64,000 nt of DNA, taken from positions 383,501 to 447,500 of the forward strand of contig JALIGW010000022.1 of NCBI GenBank assembly GCA_023053685.1. Direction: 5' to 3'. The stretch is from Diadophis punctatus similis. Lineage: Eukaryota; Chordata; Lepidosauria; Squamata; Dipsadidae. Shown here piece by piece: positions 38,277 through 53,540 of this stretch; the first letter of the stretch is position 1, and every line of letters starts with the position of its first letter. A program made the translations under genes and the position numbers. Under the pieces are notes generated by a model. That model was not told where the DNA came from. It saw nothing but the letters and a program-made list of their open reading frames with translations, and searched no databases.

Positions 38277-41200
38277 GGCCCAGGTCCCCACCAGCTTGCA
38301 AGGTAAGCTGGGAGCTCCTCCACAGTGACTCTGCCATTCAGGGCCCTCCGTCTGCTGTGCCTCGTGCCCCGAGGCTGGACTGGGGCTGTGTGCACAGGGG
38401 ACTCTTCCAATTCCATCTCAGAAAAAGGGGTGACTGGGAATGCCTCCAGCCCCCACCCCACCCCATGGCCTGGCTTTGGCCCCCACATACAGGAGCCACA
38501 GGCAAGAAGCCACCTTGGAGTGGAATGGGGAGCTTTGGTGAACAATCTCCAGGCTACTACGTGGTCGGGAGGTTTTGGCCACAAGTCCAGCCCCCAGAGG
38601 GAGGTGCAAAGAACTGGTGCCTCTGCAGGGCCCCACCATACTCTCCCTCTTTCCTCAGTGCTGGAACTCCGCTGCTCTGGGCCCAGGGCTACATGAAGCC
38701 TCTTCTTCTGTTTGGTTCTCCGAAGCAACAGGCCTCGTGGGCTGAAGACCCCGCTGCACTCCCTGCTGTTGCCACGGCCACTGCCGCTTCGTTCCCCTTG
38801 CCTCGCCTCCTGTCCTAAGGACAAGAAGGGCTGCACGTTCAGCTCTCAGATTTCCCAGCAGAAGGTCTGCACGAGTGGCTGTGGCCAGGCCCCTGCATCT
38901 GCCCCCTCGCACACTGCTGCTCCCCAAAGGAGTGGGGGGGGGGTGCCCCTAGAGGGCATGGGGCCTTCTTGTCTCCAGCTGAATAGCAGCTGATCCCTCT
39001 GATTGGGAAGGAGTGTCCGTGTCCCTCCCGAGATGCTCTACTTCCTTCCTTCCTTCCTTCCTTTCTTCACTCTGTAAGACCTTGAACTCTTTCACATTGC
39101 ACTGAATCTCAACCTGCTTTGAGAAGGGGGGGGAAGGTTGGGGGCAGGTGGGAGCACAGTTGTGGGGGTGGAAACTGGTGTTGTTTGCAGGGCGGGGTCT
39201 CGGGGCGAGTGCCACCCCCCCCAGGTTTGCTTGTGCAGGGTGGCATTTCCATGCCTTGTTTGGCTTTCCAGGCCCCTCTTATGCTTGTGCCTCGGCCTGC
39301 ACCCGTCTCTTTTCCTGGGGCTGCAGCAGCTGTGCCAGGCCAGGCCAGTGGGCAGGTTGGGTTGGGTTGGGTTCTTGGGGGGGGAGCAGTTTGGCCGGCG
39401 TTGATGGAGTGAGAAATGCTCCCTTCAGGCAATTTCTTTGAGCTCTTTCCTGGGTGAGTCCATAGCAAGGAAGCCACAGCATTGGCAGAAAAATCCCTGC
39501 TTCCCTGCTGGTGTGGGAAGCTGTGGGGATATTGCCCCAGCCCACCCCACCCCCACCCCGTTTGGGTGAGCTTGGATTCCCGCATGCTTTCAAGTGTTGC
39601 AAGACGTCCGTATCTCTAGAGCCTTTGACCAGGCACCAGCATGAGAGGCAAAAGTCCCACGGTTGACTTCCATAGAGCACAGCCCTGGATTTTGTCACAA
39701 GAAGTGGGGAAAAACACCACCAGGTGATGGAATCGCCCCCAGTCCTTCACTCCCGTGGCCAGTGCTACCAGGCTTGTTGTGCGTGGTCCCTCTGCTGTCT
39801 GGGTCCTGCAGAGGAGAAGATGGCTTGGTGGGGATCTCTTGAGAGGCACCAGCTCTGAGGAGGATTCCCCTCCGCGCCCCCCCCCCCCCCAATTACAATA
39901 GTTTCTCTTAACTCTCGGACAGAGCCTGGTTCCCTCCCTCCCTCCCTCCCTCCCCCTTTCTCCAGTGGGCCAGGAGCTGCCTCCTTGTGTGTTGATCCAC
40001 ATTTGCATGGATCCTCAGGGATCTGGTTTTTGCCAGCCGTCCAGAATGAGGCCTGGGTCCAGATGGTGGCAAGCCAGGAGGGTTTGGAAGAGTTTGCTAG
40101 GCCAGAAGTCCTCCCTGGTCCACTGAGGAAGGAAGGTAGAATTGCAGGGTTGACCTGGCAGTTCGTATTAGCAGTTACTTCTGGCCACGGAAGGAAGAGG
40201 AGGTGCTCTGAGTTGGAGGCTTTCTCCTCCCTCCCCTCCCCTAGTTTTATGGTCCCCTAATGGGAATGTGGAGGTGGGGTCTGCTTCTGTTTTCTGCTAG
40301 GAATCTCCGCTGCTGCGGCTTCTTGTGTGCTGGGCAGGTTCCGCTTCCTCTCCTGCTGCGCCCTCAAAAAGAAAATGAAATGGGGGGGCCTGGTTTGGAT
40401 TGTATTTTTAAGTGTCATGTTTCTCTTTGTTATTTATTCTTCTGTGTCAAGGGCAGGAACAGGCTCGCTTTGCAGGTGGGGTCCCTGCTCTCCTTTGCCC
40501 ACCTCGGCTGCATCCCTGGTTTGATTCCCTTAAGCTTTGTAGGAGGAGGAGTTCCTTCCATCCAGAGTTGAGCAGCTGACAGTTTATACGCAGTTTAAAA
40601 CTTAAATCTTCCAGTTTATTTTATTTTTTCTATAAATGCAAATGTTCCCTCCAACCTTAAGGCTGTGAAACTGATACATAAAATGGTTTTTCCCCCCTTT
40701 TACAAATGTCAGAATTGTGATGCCTTTTTTTCTTTTTGAAGCAATACGTATATGGTAACTAAGCAGCAGAAGGGCCGAAGGCTACTTAAATGCAGGGCAG
40801 GCTGCCGGTAGGACCGAAGTAAGTGCTGGTTGTGGGGGAAGATAGGCTGTCTCTAACCACGGCTGATCTGCTTTGGGAATCTCATCAGCAGGGCCTCCAA
40901 CTAACTGCTCTCCCCTTCCCCGTCAAGAGTGGAGCCGGGCCAGGCGTTTGGCAGGGGGCCCTGTAGCTGCTCTCAACCTTGGCAGTTTGAAGCCTTGTGG
41001 ACTTCAGCTCCATCGTGCCTTCTGGTGGCAGGAGCTGTTTCTGCCATAATTTCTGCAACCTCCTGTTAGAACTGTGTTCAGCTGGGAAGTGCGGAAAATC
41101 CTCCACCCAAAAAGCTAAGCCCAAAAGCTCCCTCCTTCCCTTAACTTGGGCGATGGATCCCTCTCGTGGACAGCTTAGGCTTGGTTGTCATAAAGCCGTT

Positions 41201-42600
41201 TGCGAAATGTCCCTGCCCATTCTTGTGTGCAAGTCATTTTTTAATTTTTCCAAAGATGGCTAAATCCCCAATCTCTCACCCCCAGATGAGGGGAGGAGCG
41301 AGCCCTGCAGTTTGCCTCAATTGAGGCTCTAATAGGGGGAGAATTGCATGACAGCTGACAGGGAGGCAAAAGAACTCCAAGGAAGAAACTGGCATTTTTC
41401 AAACTACAGGAGAATTATCAAGACTCTGTTATTCTCAGAAGCTGATCCTGTCCTTTACAATAGAGAGGGAGGGATAAGGAAGCACCGGATCCCGGATTCT
41501 CATTGAAGACAAATTCTATAGCCCTTTAATAACCAATCAGCATGATAACAAGACGCCATCAACTCAGAACATATATGCAATAACCATATCCAAGAATGAT
41601 CCTGTAGTACTTTAACTTACTTCAGACTGAATCCTTACTTGAGTTCTCCAGGATTTACATGCTTTATGACATTTTTTGCCTGTAACTGAACAGAAATTAA
41701 AACAAACAGAAAAGACAAATTGGAAAACGTTATCAGAAAATAAAGAGCAACAATTAAAAGACCAGTTTCCCAGTTAATCCATGGAGCACCTAAAAGTTCT
41801 CTCCTCCAAATCCTCAGATCAAGTGGGTGGCAGGGATCCACCAAGAGCTTCCAGGAAGGAGACTCTCTTGGCCACAAATGACTCTCCCTCGGCTGTGATC
41901 CGAAAGTGAAGGTGCATCTTAGCTGAGCTCCAAAAAACGGGAACCCCCCACCGGTGTTTTTTCAATTCAGAGGAAGAGCTGCAAACGCCTCTGCTGGCTG
42001 AAACTGGGTGGGTGGGCTTAGGAACCTTCCAAGAAGCCCCCTGTAAACACTTGGGGTGGTAGTGTTGGGAGGGGCCTTCTGCCCTTCACAGAGACCCTTG
42101 GTGGGTGGCAGCCTCGTTTTGGCATTCCCAAAAAGTTGTACCCAAGAGGTGGGGGGGGGCTGCCTCAGGGCATCAGTGATTTGCCACAGGCAGAGCCCTA
42201 GAAAGAAAGCCGGGAAGAAAACGCCCCTTTGGGTTTGCCTGCAGCATGTGGGGGAAGGGGAGGGGGAGACTGCAATCTCAGACCAGAACCCCTCTGCCAG
42301 AATTAACACCCCCCCCACCACCATTCAATGATTTGATTTTCCAGCCTTTTGGGAAATCAAGGCAAATAATTCCTGGAAAAGAGAAAACAAATGGTTTCTA
42401 TGGGGATGCCATGCGTGGGTTCCTTGCTGGTGGCCACTTAGGAAGGGTTGAGTTATTTTGCCTTCGGGGTACCACCCAAGAGCCCCTCCCTCCCGCGAAA
42501 ATTTGTCGCCGCTGTGCCGCGGAAGCCTCTTGATGGCTGACCCAAGCTGACCATTTTTGCTTCCCTGGGGTGTGTGTGTGTAAAAAAAAAAACATTTTGT
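38277..42600. other. RAB4B-EGLN2 intergenic region and RAB4B 3' UTR
   Basis: No further coding exon is supported. A (CTTC)n run lies at about 39044-39066, a C run at 39877-39890 and a (CCTC)n run at about 39933-39955. A degenerate relative of the CAACCTTGGCAG hAT elements lies near 40975-41065. No clear plus-strand AATAAA follows RAB4B before about 41738, so its 3' end was not placed. Confidence 0.4.
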
Positions 42601-42639
42601 CCAACCTGGAGGAACAACTCCTCCTCCAAAAGCCTACGG

Positions 42640-43560
42640 GGCGGTGGGGGACGCTGGAGAGGTGCAGCGTTCAGGGAGCGCTTGGCCGGATCCAGTCGGC
42701 TGCCCCTCTGCCTCGCCCCCACTCCGACCTCCGCTGGCTGGAGAGGCGCCGGGTCTGCCCGGAGTGGCCGCGAGGGAGAAACCGGCGAGCAGCGGGGTCG
42801 CTCTGGGGCCGGAAGAGTGGCGGCCGCGGGAGAGCAACAGGCCGGCCCGGGCGCTTCGCCTTTCCGCGCTGCAGAAGAGGCTCCCTTGGGCTACCCCGGG
42901 GAGCCGCCCTCCGGCCCCGCGGAGCTCCCGGAGCAGCCCGGCTCAGGGCGCCGCTGGAAAAGCGGTTTCGCCACGAAAGCGAAGCTCCGCGCGGGCAGGA
43001 AAGAGCAGCCGCGCCACCGCCGCCCCGAGCGACCCCCGCGCGCTCCGTTTCCGCTTCCTCCGCTCGGAGGGGCGAGAGCGGGCCCCGTGTGGCGGCACCA
43101 GGGGCGGCTCTCTACCGGGGCTCGCGCGAGGCTGCTCGGGTGGCGCTTGGCCAGAGCCCGGGAGGACAAGCGGCGGCTCCAGCGCAGGTGAGAAGCGCCT
43201 GGTGCGCGCTGAGGACTAGCCCCTTTCCGAGCACAGCGCGGCTGCCGCGAAGGTGACGGCTCTTCCTGGCCCAGTGCTCCCCGCGGCGGGCAACTGTGAG
43301 CCGAAGAGACCCCACCGCCCTGCAGCCGAGTCCCCAGGTGCCCACGCGCGGAGCCGCGGCTGGCAAAGGCCAGGTTGCACGTCAGTTGCTTCCCCGGAAT
43401 TCGGCCGTGGCGGCGCTTGGTGACCCAGTTTGCCCCCGGACAACGGCCCGTCCCGCCGGGATCTCCCGCTGCCCTTCCCCAGCTGTTCGCCGTTTGTGGG
43501 ATCGCGGTCCCGCCAGCCTCTGCCGCAGGCCAGGGATGATGGGACCTGTGATCGGGTGCC
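42640..43560 (+). promoter_or_regulatory. EGLN2: CpG island, probable EGLN2 promoter and non-coding exon
   Basis: The sequence is CpG-dense, and a good donor (GCGCAG|GTGAGA) occurs near 43188. A spliced non-coding first exon here joined to the acceptor at 45281 would place the LINE at 43577-45120 in the first intron. No transcript data. Confidence 0.5.
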
Positions 43561-43576
43561 TGACCTGGGAATGTGT

Positions 43577-45120
43577 GGGGCGGGAATAGAATAGAATAGA
43601 ATTCTTTATTGGCCAAGTGTGATTGGACACACAAGGAATTTGTCTTTGGTGCATATGCTCTCAGTGTACATAAAAGAAAAGGTACATTTGTCAAGAATCG
43701 TAAGGTACATCACTTAATGATAGTCCGGGTACAAATAAGCAATCAAATCATATTATGAGCCAGTCAATATAAATTGTAAGGATACAAGCAACAAAGTTAT
43801 AGTCATACAGTCATAAGTGGGAGGAGATGGGTGATGGGAACGATGAGAAGACTAATAGTAATAGCAATGCAGCCTAGTGAATAGTTTGACAGTGTTGAGG
43901 GAATTATTTGTTTAGCAGAGTGATGGCGTTGGGGGGGGGAACTGTTTGTGTGTCTGGTTGTCTTGGTGTGCAGTGCTTTATATCGTCATTTTGAGGGTAG
44001 GAGTTGAAACAGTTTATGTCCAGGATGCGAGGGATCAGTAAATATTTTCACGGCCCACTTTTTGACTCGTGCAGTATACAGGTCCTCAATGGAAGGCAGG
44101 TTGGTAGCAATTGTTTTTTCTGCAGTTCTGATTATCCTCTGAAGTCTGTGTCTGTCTTGTTGGGTTGCAGAACCAAACCAGACAGTTATAGAGGTGCAGA
44201 TGACAGACTCAATGATTCCTCTGTAGAACTGAATCAGCAGCTCCTTGGGAAGTTTGAGCTTCCTGAGTTGGCGCAGAAAGAACATTCTTTGTTGTGGTTT
44301 TTTGATGACGTTTTTGATGTTAGGTGACCATTTTAGGTCTTGAGATATGATAGAACCTAGAAATTTGAAGGTCTCTACTGTTGATACTGTGTTGTCTAAT
44401 ATTGTAAGAGGTGATAGAATGGGAGGGTTTCTCCTAAAGTCTACCACCATTTCTACGGTTTTGAGTGTGTTCAGTTCCAGATTGTTCCGGTCACACCACG
44501 AGACTAGTTGTTCAACCTCCCATCTGTATGCGGTTTCATTGTTGTCTCGAATGAGACCAATCACTGTTGTATCATCTGCAAACTTCAGTAGTTTAACAGA
44601 TGGATCCTTTGAGATGCAGTCATTGGTATATAGCAGTGATGGCGAACCTTTTTTGGTTCGCGTGCCAAAAAGGGGGGGGATGCATGGGATCACGTGTGTG
44701 TGTGCCCACACCCATAATTCCATGCACCCCCGCGCATGCGCGTATGACCCCCCCCCACTCCCAGCATGCAATGGCACACCCATTTTTTGCTCTCTCCAGG
44801 CTTCTGGGAGCCTGGGGAGGGCGAAAATGGCCTTCCCCACCCCCTCTGGAGGCTGAAACAGCCTGTTTCCTGACTCCCAGTGGGCCCAGAAGGCCCGAAA
44901 ATCAGCCAGCCGGTGCGCACATGCACGCCGGACCGGAGCTCGCGTGCCCACTGATATGGCTCCGCGTGCCACTTGTGGCACCCGTGCCATAGGTTCGCCA
45001 TCACGGGTATATATAGAGAAAAGTGGTGAGAGTACACAGCCTTGGGGGGCTCCTGTGCTAATTGTACAGGTATCTGATGTGATTCTGCTTAGCTTCACCT
45101 GCTGCTTCCTTTCTGTTAGG
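43577..45120 (-). mobile_element. 5'-truncated snake-type LINE (CR1-L3/L2 related) on the minus strand
   Basis: On the minus strand the element encodes the end of a reverse transcriptase: GAPQGCVLSP, then (beyond an inserted element) LLKFADDTTVIGL with the catalytic DD, NNLELNTLKT, FKFLGS and a C-terminal HRLQRIIRTAEK segment. Its 3' end (left side) carries four ATAGA/AATAG units. From general knowledge, AATAG tails mark CR1-L3 LINEs of snakes. The catalytic half is interrupted by the hAT copy at 44633-45005. The open frame continues through the insert by chance. Confidence 0.85.
44633..45005. mobile_element. hAT miniature element nested in the LINE
   Basis: Termini are CAGTGATGGCGAACC and GGTTCGCCATCAC, with an exact 8-bp duplication GGTATATA (44625-44632 and 45006-45013). 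Removing one duplicate restores a continuous LINE, so the insertion is younger than the LINE. It is the same family as the copy at 23435-23852. Confidence 0.93.
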
Positions 45121-45203
45121 AAGGGGCGGTCTCCGCGCGCCAGTCCTGTGCTGACCCCCCCCCCCAATCTTCCCACGCTGGCTTCGTTCCTTCCCGGGGA
45201 TGT

Positions 45204-45218
45204 GGGTGGGTGGGTGGG
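45204..45218 (+). other. potential G-quadruplex motif
   Basis: Four GGG tracts separated by single T residues lie about 63 bases before the acceptor of the first coding EGLN2 exon. This is a strong G4 consensus by sequence; folding is inferred. Confidence 0.5.
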
Positions 45219-45233
45219 TGTTAGGAGCGCTGA

Positions 45234-48974
<3,741 letters not shown>

Positions 48975-49306
48975 TGGATGGAAGACGTTGCCGTGGGAAC
49001 CTGACTGGCAAGGCCCGCCCCTCCTTTGGCTATCCCAGCTGCCTGCGGATGCTGCCACTGCTGGGCTGGGACACCCTGATGCAGGGAGGGGGTCTCGGGG
49101 GAGAGAGGGGTCCCGAATGCAAGGAGGAACCTTGGATGTGTGTCCCTATGGTGTGCAGCTGTGCTCTGGCCAGTCTGTAAACGCAGCTCCACTTTGCACA
49201 TGGGGTGCTGTGGGGCACCCCCTGGCTGCCGCCTCCTCCTGCTGCCCGCATCACCCCTTTGCGGATGAGGAGAAAGGGGGGGGGGGGAGAGAGAGGAGGA
49301 CTGTGC

Positions 49307-49312
49307 AATAAA
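49307..49312 (+). terminator. EGLN2: EGLN2 polyadenylation signal
   Basis: AATAAA lies 333 bp after the EGLN2 stop codon, just before a retroposon tail. Confidence 0.65.
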
Positions 49313-49339
49313 GATACCTCATTTGGAAACACTCTTGGC

Positions 49340-49379
49340 TGATCTCCCTGTGGAGTGGGCGGCATACAAGTGCGAATAA

Positions 49380-49446
<67 letters not shown>
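49340..49446 (+). repeat. L2/CR1-type tail with a long (AATA)n microsatellite
   Basis: GGAGTGGGCGGCATACAAG is followed by about 17 AAAT units (49375-49445). The microsatellite is the expanded tail of a retroposon. Confidence 0.8.
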
Positions 49447-49449
49447 CTC

Positions 49450-50170
49450 TTGGAGGGGGGTTGACACACGACCCAGATTAAAGTGACCCAGCTGCGTCCC
49501 CACGACTGCTGTGCACCCATGATGCCCCATTGTTGGCCCTGTTCCCACGATAGGCTATGACAGTTAGGATCACGTCAGCCTGGTTTCTGGTGGGCAGCGT
49601 CTCCCCATTTGCCTGCCTTGGCAGCCCCAGGGCAAGACACCCCCCCTTGAGGGGTTGGGGGTTGTTCCTCTGAGCTCTCCTCTCCTTCCTTGTGGGGGGG
49701 GGGAGCTCAGTTTGGATTGTTGGAAACAGTTCTCTGCCCTCTTGTCCTGTGAAGTCTCCAGAGGATCCATGGGGAGAAGAGCAGCCAGTGGGTGGGGGGG
49801 TGACTGGGATTTGGGGAGCAGCCAGAAGTGAAGGGTGCAGGCAAGGAGGCGGCCAGCAGGTGGTGCACTTGAGTTGACTTGGCTGGGATATGGACCTCTT
49901 GCAACCTCCCCCCCCTTTCCAGGGCAGGAAGTTTGGAGGGCCACAAGAACTGCCTCCCCTTACCCCTTCCAGTCTTGGCCCTCGGCTCTTGGCATTCGGC
50001 TGCCCATCTCGAAGGACACCTGGTGAGGTGAACACTTGCAATGTGCCTGAAAAGCAGGCGTGGAACTTTGGGGGTGGGTTCGGGGTGGGGGGCCTTGCCG
50101 GCTTTTGGGGCAAACTGGTTCTGCGCCTGAGGACAGTTGTGGGCCATTGTCTCCTTTCCTGGCTCTGCGC
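49450..50170. other. intergenic stretch, nothing recognised
   Basis: No gene or clear repeat was identified. Composition is GC-rich with a G run at about 49696. Confidence 0.35.
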
Positions 50171-50506
50171 CAGGGGTGAAATCTTCCCGGTTCGGGCCAG
50201 TTCAGGCGAGTAGGTAGCAGTTGCAGCAGCTGGTTCAGAGAACCGGTAGCGATGGCAGCGTGAGGCTCCGCCCACCCACCCCGACATCATTACTTCCTGG
50301 GTTTTTTTAAAAAACTTTTTAAAGTCTTTTTTCCCTGCCTGTTCGCCTGAAAGAAAGAGAGATGGAGGAGGGAGGGAGGGAGCGGGAAGGGAAGGGAAGG
50401 GAAGGGAGAAAGAAAGAGGTAGATGTTAGAAGGAAAAAATCAGGACTCACTTTCCAGCCCGGAGATCACTTGGCAAAGAAGAAAAATAAATGCTGTCGCT
50501 TTAAAT

Positions 50507-50598
50507 CAGGAGTCTCCAAATTTAGCCGCATGGTTGGCTGAGGAATTCTGGGAGTTGAAGTCCACAAGTCTTAATGTTGCAAACTTTGGAGATTCCTG
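50507..50598. mobile_element. 92-bp hAT miniature element, nested
   Basis: Ends are CAGGAGTCTCCAAA and TTTGGAGATTCCTG. Exact 8-bp duplications CTTTAAAT flank it (50499-50506 and 50599-50606). The interior shares 'GAATTCTGGGAGT' with the foldback element at 30668-30803. Confidence 0.9.
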
Positions 50599-51004
50599 CT
50601 TTAAATTGAAAGTGTCGGGTCTTGAGTGTGGGGTTGCTTATTCTGATTCTACTACTGTGTTTTGTTAGCTGCCAAATCTTGCCATGGGGAAATTTCAAAA
50701 TATCCCATCTTGAATGGGTTTTCTAGGGATCTGTTTGCCTGCTTGTGTGAATGGAGCCAAATGTCAGGCTTCCATTTTCTATACGGTCATTATCTCATTA
50801 TCTCTATTGGGCAGGAGTGTGGAATGAGCTTCAGACAGGTTCTTTGTTAGCAGTGTGATTTTTTCTTGTTTTTCTGTGAGCCTTTTCTTATGAGTAATAT
50901 TTTATTTGGGGCGGGAGAGGGAGAGAGAAAGAGAGAAGGAGGGAGGGAGGGCCACAAACCTGGCTGCACTAGACACAGCCTCAGAGGATGCTTTGAAACA
51001 GCAC

Positions 51005-51060
51005 AGCAAAGGCTGGAAGGGACCTCAGAGGTCATCTAGTCCAACCCCCTGCTCCCTGGC
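51005..51060 (-). mobile_element. CR1 LINE 3' end fragment
   Basis: The sequence GGTCATCTAGTCCAACCCCC on the plus strand is the reverse complement of the CR1 3' terminal consensus seen intact at 10900-10940. Only the terminus is present. Confidence 0.75.
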
Positions 51061-51634
51061 AAAATGGACTACTAAATTGGCCTCACCCACCCAGTCACAT
51101 GACCACATGGCCATGCCCACCTGAAGCCACACCCACCTGATATTTAAGCCACGCCCACAAAATAAGCCACGCCCACAGAACCGGTAGGGAAAATTTTCAC
51201 ATTTCACCCCTGCTTGAGTCTGCGCCATGAGAGAGAAAAGCCTCTCCCCAACCTCTCCGGGATGGGAACAGCCAGAAAGGACTGAAGCGGAGATGGCTGG
51301 ACCAGGCCCCCAAAGTGTCCTCAGGGCCTCCTGCTTTGGGGGGGGGCTGGGTTGGGCCAGGGAATGCTGGGAGTTGGTCCACACATCTCAATGTTGCCAA
51401 GCCAAGGATGAAGAGGCTGCCAATTAGACCCTCCCTAAGAGACAGGAAGTGCCCAAACAAGCCGAGTGGGGATTTGGGGCCTTTCTCTAGGGAAGCATCT
51501 CCTAGGGAACACAGCAACAAAGGGGATTGGCAGCCCAGCCCGGCTCTTCAGGACAGCTGAAGCGTGCAGGATAAACATCAGCAAGGCTGCCTTTTTAATC
51601 TCTGGCTCTGCCAAGTCGAAACCGGCCTCTGTGC

Positions 51635-52208
51635 TGTAGAAAGTTAGCACCCACCCCTCTCCTAGGAAATGAGATATCCTAGGAGATATTAAAATGTAGG
51701 AAATATTCTGTGGAACACATCTGGAAACATGCTTTTAAACAAACAAAAGACTCCTCTTGGAAAACCCCCACGCCTTGCAAATGGGTCATTAAGGACTGGG
51801 CCCAGCACACACATTCCTCTCACCTGGCTGAAAGTCTTCTGCATAACAAAACCATAATAGGATTTGCCCAAGGCCCTTTCATTTCAGCCAAAGCTGGATT
51901 AGACAAAAGCCAAGAGCCACCCCAGCATGCCCCTGGGGGGTCTGAGAGCCAATGGGATACATTTCTATACAGGAAAAGGAAATCTAAGAGGTGGGACCCA
52001 ACTTAGACTATAAAAACCAGGAACTCAGCATTCCTCTTTCTCTTTTTCTCTTCACCACACCTGGAACCATGTAAGTTACCTTTTCTGTACAGGGGCTCCT
52101 GCCATGTGCTCCTGTCCACCATTAAACCTTCCTTCCAAGCAACCTTCATGAATCCAGTGTCTTTTTCCCCACTTGGAACTGAACCTAAAAGGATATTTCC
52201 TTATAACA
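51635..52208 (+). repeat. 5' LTR (574 bp)
   Basis: The LTR contains a TATA box (TATAAAA, 52009-52015) and an ATTAAA-type polyadenylation signal (52121-52126), giving U3-R-U5 order. It ends ...TTATAACA. Confidence 0.93.
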
Positions 52209-52210
52209 AT

Positions 52211-52221
52211 TGGCGAGCCAG
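52211..52221 (+). other. primer-binding site, tRNA-Arg type
   Basis: TGGCGAGCCAG, beginning two bases after the LTR end, is complementary to the last 11 bases of vertebrate tRNA-Arg(ACG) including CCA. The match stops after that. Confidence 0.65.
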
Positions 52222-52499
52222 ATGGATTCCAAGTAACCTCTTCAATGATCCTGGCCTAAATAAATTTATTAGGCCTTGGCCATTGGGAAGTAGGTTTTAA
52301 AGGGGTTTTGATTCAAGGGCTGCTTGGAAAGAAGGTGAGTACCTACCTCTAAATTTTACTTTAAACCATAGAAAACTGGGAAATGTGTGTTTGCACGTGT
52401 GTATGTGTGTGGGGGGGTAATTTTTGCTTTTTAATTTTACTTTATGGCATATATAAATTCCAATTTCAATTGAATAGTGTGTTGTCTGGGTACAAATCA

Positions 52500-53540
52500 T
52501 TTTAGGGAAAAAATAATAATGCTTTTTGTTTAACCAAGTTAATGTATCTTCCTAAATCCTTTGATATTTCCTTCCCCCCCTTCTCCCCCCTTCTCCCCCC
52601 CCAGCCCTGTTTTGTCTGCTAGCCATTGCAGGATACTCATTTTATGGTGGTTCTTTTCCACTTCTCCAAATCTGTTTTAATTTGTTGCACCAATTTATAA
52701 TAGTTATCTATATTTTTGGTTTTCCTTACCTAGGGGTAGGATTTTACTTTTCTTTGCATTAGATAGGGCTCAGTCTAGTTGTTTTTTTTTTCTTTCTTTT
52801 TGAAGATGGGAACCACATTAGCTTTTTCCCAGTTTCTCAGGTGGTCCCCATGTCCCAAGATTTTTTTAAAAAGATGTGCAGTGGTTCTGAGATTTCATTT
52901 ACCAGCTCCTTTAGGACTCTGGGACCTGGTGTTCTCTTACTGTTTTTGCTTATTTTAACTTTAGTTTACAGTCTGTTTTATTTTTCCTTTCCAGTTATAT
53001 TTCTGGTTAGTTGGGTTGCATTTCTTTTTTGCAAGAAGACATGCAAAGAATGAGTTAAGCAACTCATGGCTTTCTCTGTGTTGCCTTCTCTCCTTAGTGG
53101 TCCAACTGTTTCCTTGATTTTTCTTCTTGTTTTTTTTTATGTATTGGAAGAATCTTTTATATTATCTTTCACTTTGTTGCAAGTCGTTGTTCATTCAAGG
53201 CTTTTGTTTCCTGATTTTTCTTTACAGATTCTTGCTATCTGCTGATATTCTGCTTTAGTTATGTGTCCCTGTTTCCATTTTTGTATCTGTCCTTCATTCA
53301 TTCAATTTGTCAGTGAGGTCTTTGTGCAGCCATGCTGGTTTCTTGGATTTCTGGTTTTTTTTTTCCTGATTGCTTTTGTGCAATTGGCTTTTATAATCAA
53401 GTTTTTTCAGAGTTTACAAAGCTTCTTGAGTTGCTTCTTTCCTTTAGGACTTTCATCCAAGGAATCTTTCTCAAGTTTCTCTTGAGTTTATTAAGGTCAG
53501 CTTTATTTTAAAATCTAAGACTTTAGTGTGTTCAATTGTG
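52500..53540 (-). mobile_element. decayed CR1-type LINE fragment inside the LTR element, antisense
   Basis: Read on the minus strand, 53160-53040 resembles the CR1 segment K-E-T-V-G-P-L-R-R-E found intact at 9220-9260, and 52940-52800 resembles the PRVLKELVNEISEPLHIF / KKSW segment. Frameshifts and stops are frequent. The left boundary is approximate. Confidence 0.65.

Larger units (their letters stand above)
50171..51212. mobile_element. 1.04-kb hAT-like element
   Basis: Ends are CAGGGGTGAAATC and GATTTCACCCCTG-like (ATTTCACCCCTG), a 12-base inverted repeat. Subterminal 'AACCGGTAG' occurs at both ends. No transposase frame is seen. An immediately adjacent 8-bp duplication is not present, although TCTGCGCC occurs at both flanks with a 6-base offset on the right. 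It contains a nested 92-bp element, purine-rich repeats (GGGAGGGAGGG, GGGAAGGGAAGGG) and a CR1 3' end. Confidence 0.6.

Noticed and set aside
40975..41065. Fragment resembling the CAACCTTGGCAG hAT elements
   Set aside because: It is too decayed to define ends or a target duplication, so it is only mentioned in the intergenic entry.
42570..43256. A 228-codon frame before EGLN2
   Set aside because: It is CpG-island composition without similarity. It may include a non-coding first exon but not a supported protein.
49375..49446. Regular short repeats that could suggest an array
   Set aside because: This is a tetranucleotide microsatellite on a retroposon tail. There is no spacer structure as in CRISPR, and the genome is eukaryotic.
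51710..52006. A 98-codon frame repeated at 57215-57508
   Set aside because: It lies in the two LTRs. Its repetition reflects LTR identity, not a duplicated gene.
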